Origin: an uncultured Lachnospiraceae bacterium
GTDB lineage: Bacteria > Bacillota > Clostridia > Lachnospirales > Lachnospiraceae
Assembly (NCBI GenBank): GCA_937950565.1
Contig: CALFCS010000100.1
Location: forward strand, 1 to 37,005
Length of the DNA stretch: 37,005 nucleotides
Direction: 5' to 3'
Both the position numbers and the translations under genes were made by a program. The stretch's first letter is position 1, and every line of letters begins with the position of its first letter. Positions 33,301-37,005 of this stretch are shown piece after piece. The notes beneath the pieces are model-generated. The model was given only the letters and a program-made list of their open reading frames with translations, ran no database searches and had not been told where the DNA came from.

Positions 33301-36300
33301 CATGGTACAGGTAAATGTATGATGACTTGTGCACAGTTAGAGGAAGGGTCTGTGGCAAATAAATTCAATCTTCTGGAAAATGGAGCATTTGAATATGGAG
33401 ATTCTTCTAATGAATATCTCCCAGAAGGGTTTACTGAAATTTCGACAGATGTAAGGGCTTACGCAGACGGAAGAAATTATGATACACACAAATCAGGAGA
33501 CAGCTCCTTACGAATCTATGGAGAGCCTGGTAAACGAAAAGGATTCTGGAAAAGAATTCCAATCTATAGTTCTGAAAATGACGTATTTTCCATCAGTGGA
33601 TGGGCAAAAGGTGTAGGAGTTCCGGGAAGAGAATTTGGAATCACAGTTGGTTTTGATTATGGGGCTGGTAACATTAAATGGGAAAGTATTCCGTTTAACC
33701 CACATGAGTCTGACTGGCAGTTCGTCAGCAAGACAGTTTCTCCTAATGACCAGATTGCAGACACCTCCAATATGTATTGTGCAATTTTGTTCCATGTATT
33801 CTATGGATATAATGCAAATGATGCATATTTTGATAATCTTCAGATTATACGGGATGACGGAGAAAGTTATGTCTATGACGATAATGGAAATCTTATTTCT
33901 GCTAAATCTGCTGCAGACCGCTCCGGATTTGCATATGAAGGCAATAATAATCTGTCAAAGTTGACTGAACTAACAGGAATTTCTTATGAATATGGATATG
34001 ACAACAGACAAAATCTGAAACGTGCTGTTAGTTCGGAGCAGATTGTATATCAGTTTGAATATGATGAAAAAGGAAATCCGATTCGTTCCCTTGCCTATGG
34101 AGAACCACGTCACGGTTCTGTAACTTCCGGAAGGACTTATTATATACGTGAAAAAGTTTCCGGAAAATATCTGGAGGTTCCGGGAAGCAGTACAACAGCA
34201 GGAACGGCAGTAAAGCTTTCATCCTGGCAGGGAAAATCCAATCAGAAATGGAAAGCTGTAGACGTGGGAGCTGGATATTTTATCCTGCAGCCGGCACATA
34301 CCTCAGGAATGGCTCTGGATGTTTCGGGAGGCAAAGATCAGGACAATACGACTGTAGATATTGCCGTAAGAAATAATACCGCAGATGCACAGAAGTTCAA
34401 ATTGATTCCACTGGATGAGGGAGCTTACCATATTGCAGCAAAATGTTCAAAAGATAAGCGGGTACTTACAAATGCTTCTGCCTCCTATGGAGAGGGAACG
34501 GCTGTTACAATCTGGTATGGAGATTCCATCCACAATCATCAGAGATGGTACTTTGAACCGGCAGATCAGGATGTTACGGATAATCCGCTGGAAGACTGTA
34601 TTTTCACAATCTGTGCAAGCCACAGCAGGCAGTGCCTGGATGTAAAAGGCGGTGGTACGGCAGAAGGAACAGTACTTCAGCAAAGCTATTATAATGGAGA
34701 AGACAGCCAATGCTTCTATCTGCAGAGAGCAGATTCTTCAAATTACTATATCCGGCCTCTCTGTGCAATGGATATGGCATTGGCAAGAATTTCTTATGAT
34801 TCTTCCATCCAGCGTCCGGCAATTGTACTGAAACCTTTTGGAGGTGAGAATGTTAATATTTCAGCCCAACAGTTCCAGTTCCGCAAGGTTGGAAATTATT
34901 ATGCCATCTGGAATTCTGCATCTGAGGAAGGAATGGGAATTAAAGATAATTCTTATACATCCGGCAGCAGAGTTGTAACTCATGGAGGGGCGCTTTCCAC
35001 CTATGCACCAAATAAGCTTTTTATCTTAAAAAACCGTGGAAAGAGAATTCAGTCGTCCTTAACTTATACAGGAGATGGCAAACAGGTGAAATCCATAACT
35101 GACTCCAGAGGTATTACAGCTGTAAATACTTACACCAGCAAAAACCGCCTGTTAAGCAGCATAACGGATGCAAAGAAAACCGTAACAAAATATACCTATG
35201 ATACAAACAATGACCACCTGCAGAAGGTAGAGGTCAGCAATCCGAATGAAACTCAGAAGATTAGCAGCACTTATACTTACGATACGGCAGACCGTGTAAC
35301 CAGCATCGGGCATAATGGATTCTCTTATAATTATGAATATGATGTCTTTGGGAATCCGACAAAAGTAAAGGTTGGAAATACGACCTTAGAGTCCTATACG
35401 TACCTTCCACATAATGGATTAAAAAAGACCACAACCTATGCAAATGGATATATCATTACAAATGAATATGATGAACAATTCAGATTGATATCCAGAAAGA
35501 AGAAAAAAGTAAACGGAGCAGAAAGTACACTCTTTGAAAATACCTACGATGCTTATGACAACATTATTACCCGAAAGGACTGGGAGGGTGGCGCCACATA
35601 TCAATATGAGTATGATTTGATTAACCGGCTCATAGCCATGAATTCGAATTACGGACAGAATATAAGAATTTCCTATGATGAGAAAAATCGTGTAGAATCG
35701 ATTCAGCAGAATGCAGAAAACGAAAGCATTTGTACAACCTACCATTATGGAAATGGTTCGGCTTCCAGCTATCCGGGACTTCTCTATGGACTATCAATTG
35801 ACGATAAAGAAAAAGTGAGGTATACTTATGATAATCTGGGACGAATTACTAAGAGAGAAATTTTATTAGATAACGGAAAGACTTATAGTACAGAGTTTAC
35901 TTATGTACCGGGAAAAGAACCAGGGACAACAACAACACTGGTCGCATCCATGAAAAACGGAGACTGTACATTGTATTATGAATACGATGAAGCAGGAAAT
36001 ATCAAAAGTATCAGCGAAAAGGCGTCTTCCTCTGCAAGCAAAGAGTTTAAAGCTGCTTATACATATGATGCATTCGGGCGGCTCATTCGTGAAAACAGCA
36101 AAACGGAAGATAAGACGATCTGTTACACTTATGATGAAGGTGGAAACATACTGAAAAGAGAAGCATATTCATTTACTACCGCTTCAACACCAACCGGCAC
36201 CCATATCACTTCCCAATATGATTATTTTGATGACGAATGGAAGGATAAGCTAAGCGGCTATAAGGGCATGGAGTGTACCTATGATGCTATGGGAAACATG

Positions 36301-37005
36301 ACAAAAGAACGTGGACTTGAAATGACATGGCAGAATGGGAAAGAATTGCAGAGTGTCGATAAAGGAAATACATCTATTCTCTATTATTATAATTCAGACG
36401 GTATCCGGGTGGGAAAATATATTCTATCAGAAGATAACCAGGTTACTACAACAAATTTTTATTTAAACGGGAACAAAATCCTTACCCAAGCAAAAGGAAA
36501 TGAGATTACGCATTTTATATACGATCAGTATGGAAAGCCATTTGCAATGAAGACCGATGGTAAGATCTTCTATTATTTGTATAATTGTCAGGGTGATGTG
36601 ATCGGAATGCTCGACACAAACGGTTCTCAGATAGCAGAATATGAATATGACAGCTGGGGAAAACTTCTTGTAATTAATGATTATACGCATGATGGATATG
36701 GACACCGTAATCCATTCCGTTATAAAGGATATTACTACGATGATGAAACAGGTTTCTATTATCTGAACAGCAGATATTATGATCCGGAACTCCGCAGATT
36801 CCTCAGTGCAGATGATATAGGTGTGCTGAAACTTGGTAACATCAGTAATTATAATCTGTATGCATATTGTCAGAACAATCCTGTGAATTATGAAGATTCA
36901 AAAGGAAGGTTCGCCTGGGTGCCTATATTAGTAACTATTGGAGTGTGCGGTGCAATTGGAGCTGTGCTTGGAGGAATCGAGGCATCTGCAAATGGGGATA
37001 ATGTG
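30370..37005 (+). CDS. Giant RHS/YD-repeat protein with lectin-like inserts, 3'-partial
   Basis: One frame of 2212 codons without a stop, running off the window end. ATG 30370 follows AAAGGAGG by nine bases, and a TGA lies in frame just upstream (30349), so the start is firm. The N-terminus is charged and shows no signal peptide. Domains in order: N-terminal RHS-associated region (1-280); DNRLRE-like domain (about 280-440); entry to the RHS shell (FPVSLSHVYNAAEHNTDGG, about 510-530); two jelly-roll, CBM-like modules (about 836-1160); first YD repeats; ricin-type beta-trefoil region with NQKW, HQRW and related Q-x-W/F motifs (about 1253-1555); more YD repeats (YTYDNLGRI, YTYDAFGRLIRE); and the RHS core end YYLNSRYYDPELRRFLSADD (about 2133-2152) with YCQNNPVNYEDSKGRF. 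A hydrophobic Gly-rich segment then opens the variable C-terminus, probably a toxin, which is cut off. Role in contact-dependent competition is inferred from the family. Confidence 0.92.
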   Translation, partial: MSEKIKKKEKAKILFEQTERRGKNTKYFVTENHGGVAAIYPYPVHYQEDGQWKEIDNSLQEDNTEEEGYENKNAHIKVKFAKHGNSKKLVTLRNGKHKLSWGLERVKENKLEKTDFEIYGKVEENSNDETIAAWNNSKMMTANVESGGVYKNILDNIDLEYQIIGESLKENIILKTPESANTEITFRLRHNGLILSEDEEKRLCFTDEKSEGDIIFCLAVPHMYDQSGIYSDAISYQTVSDKKDETLLTIVADDKWLNDSGRQYPVVIDPGIETMKETKNIIDTFVREAYPNSSIVGSYGSFVVGNTKDYRRCRSFVKIKDLPVLPEGAVIYDALLNIWQYNFSAGTVNSFYMEAHEVTGSWTDGSATWNNQPAINATVLDYAEVKSVIASGGKYAVPKQFHITKPMKNWYADKERAEGEKQNWGICFKMYNEGSVASASFVSSNHPTGGDTNITTAMYPSCMIYYRDASGLEDYYSYHEQSVGRAGTCYVNNYNGNMVLIHPDASTSGNVFPVSLSHVYNAAEHNTDGGLGYGWRLSAWKKLESTDNSNYPYRYTDEDGTKHYFYKDNADNNKLKDEDGLGLVITQTSSDDDNSYMIMETKDKVKMIFRKDGWISREISPHGYSDTNPLTITYIYETIQSKLCLTKIKDPTGSVIQLYYSTTGRLTSIMDEAGRSIRFAYENNDLKTITYPDNKVTRYGYGVGDEQHLLMYVKAPDEYEVDYIYKNDCGVKRVTHIAERKGSQIGREIKISYPGSNKTIFRESGLDGILENIGDDITAEKGDDRIYIYQFDDSGRPVCIYDQDGNAVSYSYFEEGQKRHKLSVTGSTMKPIQNYLKNTRFEDKLNNWSISAPGDSQITVIAGNGYIGDKSAMIERNTIGYSESELFQDVNVGTRSPLKTGKTYTFSAFVKLKDLDQADVRLEVTQVQSTGTLHMLKYSDRLSENTDDKINRGWRRISATFTIPSDTAKIRVKCILSHGTGKCMMTCAQLEEGSVANKFNLLENGAFEYGDSSNEYLPEGFTEISTDVRAYADGRNYDTHKSGDSSLRIYGEPGKRKGFWKRIPIYSSENDVFSISGWAKGVGVPGREFGITVGFDYGAGNIKWESIPFNPHESDWQFVSKTVSPNDQIADTSNMYCAILFHVFYGYNANDAYFDNLQIIRDDGESYVYDDNGNLISAKSAADRSGFAYEGNNNLSKLTELTGISYEYGYDNRQNLKRAVSSEQIVYQFEYDEKGNPIRSLAYGEPRHGSVTSGRTYYIREKVSGKYLEVPGSSTTAGTAVKLSSWQGKSNQKWKAVDVGAGYFILQPAHTSGMALDVSGGKDQDNTTVDIAVRNNTADAQKFKLIPLDEGAYHIAAKCSKDKRVLTNASASYGEGTAVTIWYGDSIHNHQRWYFEPADQDVTDNPLEDCIFTICASHSRQCLDVKGGGTAEGTVLQQSYYNGEDSQCFYLQRADSSNYYIRPLCAMDMALARISYDSSIQRPAIVLKPFGGENVNISAQQFQFRKVGNYYAIWNSASEEGMGIKDNSYTSGSRVVTHGGALSTYAPNKLFILKNRGKRIQSSLTYTGDGKQVKSITDSRGITAVNTYTSKNRLLSSITDAKKTVTKYTYDTNNDHLQKVEVSNPNETQKISSTYTYDTADRVTSIGHNGFSYNYEYDVFGNPTKVKVGNTTLESYTYLPHNGLKKTTTYANGYIITNEYDEQFRLISRKKKKVNGAESTLFENTYDAYDNIITRKDWEGGATYQYEYDLINRLIAMNSNYGQNIRISYDEKNRVESIQQNAENESICTTYHYGNGSASSYPGLLYGLSIDDKEKVRYTYDNLGRITKREILLDNGKTYSTEFTYVPGKEPGTTTTLVASMKNGDCTLYYEYDEAGNIKSISEKASSSASKEFKAAYTYDAFGRLIRENSKTEDKTICYTYDEGGNILKREAYSFTTASTPTGTHITSQYDYFDDEWKDKLSGYKGMECTYDAMGNMTKERGLEMTWQNGKELQSVDKGNTSILYYYNSDGIRVGKYILSEDNQVTTTNFYLNGNKILTQAKGNEITHFIYDQYGKPFAMKTDGKIFYYLYNCQGDVIGMLDTNGSQIAEYEYDSWGKLLVINDYTHDGYGHRNPFRYKGYYYDDETGFYYLNSRYYDPELRRFLSADDIGVLKLGNISNYNLYAYCQNNPVNYEDSKGRFAWVPILVTIGVCGAIGAVLGGIEASANGDNV

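Noticed and set aside
34415..34645. Ricin-like region as a separate gene or inserted mobile element
   Set aside because: It is in frame with the flanking YD repeats, with no stop, direct repeat or transposase.
30797..36705. Short ORFs on both strands over the RHS gene
   Set aside because: All lie inside one unbroken 2212-codon frame with recognisable domains; they are other-frame shadows.

Overview
The window looks like a chromosomal segment of a spore-forming, low-to-mid G+C Firmicute, most likely a Lachnospiraceae gut bacterium. This is inferred from gene content and protein style: an alpha/beta-type SASP, YlbJ, a YtfI/YtfJ (GerW) pair, an rpmB-yloU-yloV-recG order, a HisZ-dependent histidine operon, a large U32 protein and a DNRLRE/RHS giant protein. 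No rRNA, tRNA, CRISPR array, insertion sequence or prophage gene was seen. Nearly all genes are on the + strand; only ylbJ is on the - strand.

Layout. 1-2063: a U32 'peptidase' (probably an RNA-hydroxylation protein) whose frame is cut by one in-frame TAA at 1092-1094. 2072-6589: a cell-shape/sporulation block with an FtsW/RodA glycosyltransferase, a class B PBP whose frame overlaps it by 164 bases, a small conserved hypothetical, a DUF2953/YtfI-like protein and GerW/YtfJ. 6670-11381: a tiny membrane ORF, ribosomal protein L28, the Asp23-family YloU, the FakA-like kinase YloV, and RecG. 11448-14503: a SASP, rsmD, coaD, a coiled-coil protein, and convergent ylbJ. 14604-24516: a PepD dipeptidase, a membrane-anchored M23 peptidase, then a tightly packed run of RNA-modification and housekeeping genes (RsmF-like methyltransferase, RsuA-like synthase, HAD phosphatase, YgiQ-type radical SAM, SDR, membrane hypothetical, RluA-family synthase, RecU). 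Several of these overlap by ATGA.

24513-29797: a histidine operon hisZ-hisG-hisD-hisB-hisIE. It has an exact TTGACA-17-TATAAT promoter that overlaps the recU stop, and it ends in an 18-bp perfect hairpin. Its last gene is unusual: a HisF-like TIM-barrel domain has lost both catalytic aspartates and is fused in front of HisI and HisE. hisC, hisH, hisA and a functional hisF are not in the window.

29818-30129 is a small single-pass membrane protein. From 30370 to the window end, one uninterrupted frame of at least 2212 codons encodes a giant RHS/YD-repeat protein. Its parts are a DNRLRE domain, two tandem jelly-roll (CBM-like) modules, a ricin-type beta-trefoil region inserted inside the YD-repeat shell, and an RHS core. 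The window ends just as the variable C-terminal (putative toxin) region begins. The start is well fixed and no signal peptide is visible. The RHS protein and the HisF-like/HisIE fusion are the two most unusual items.
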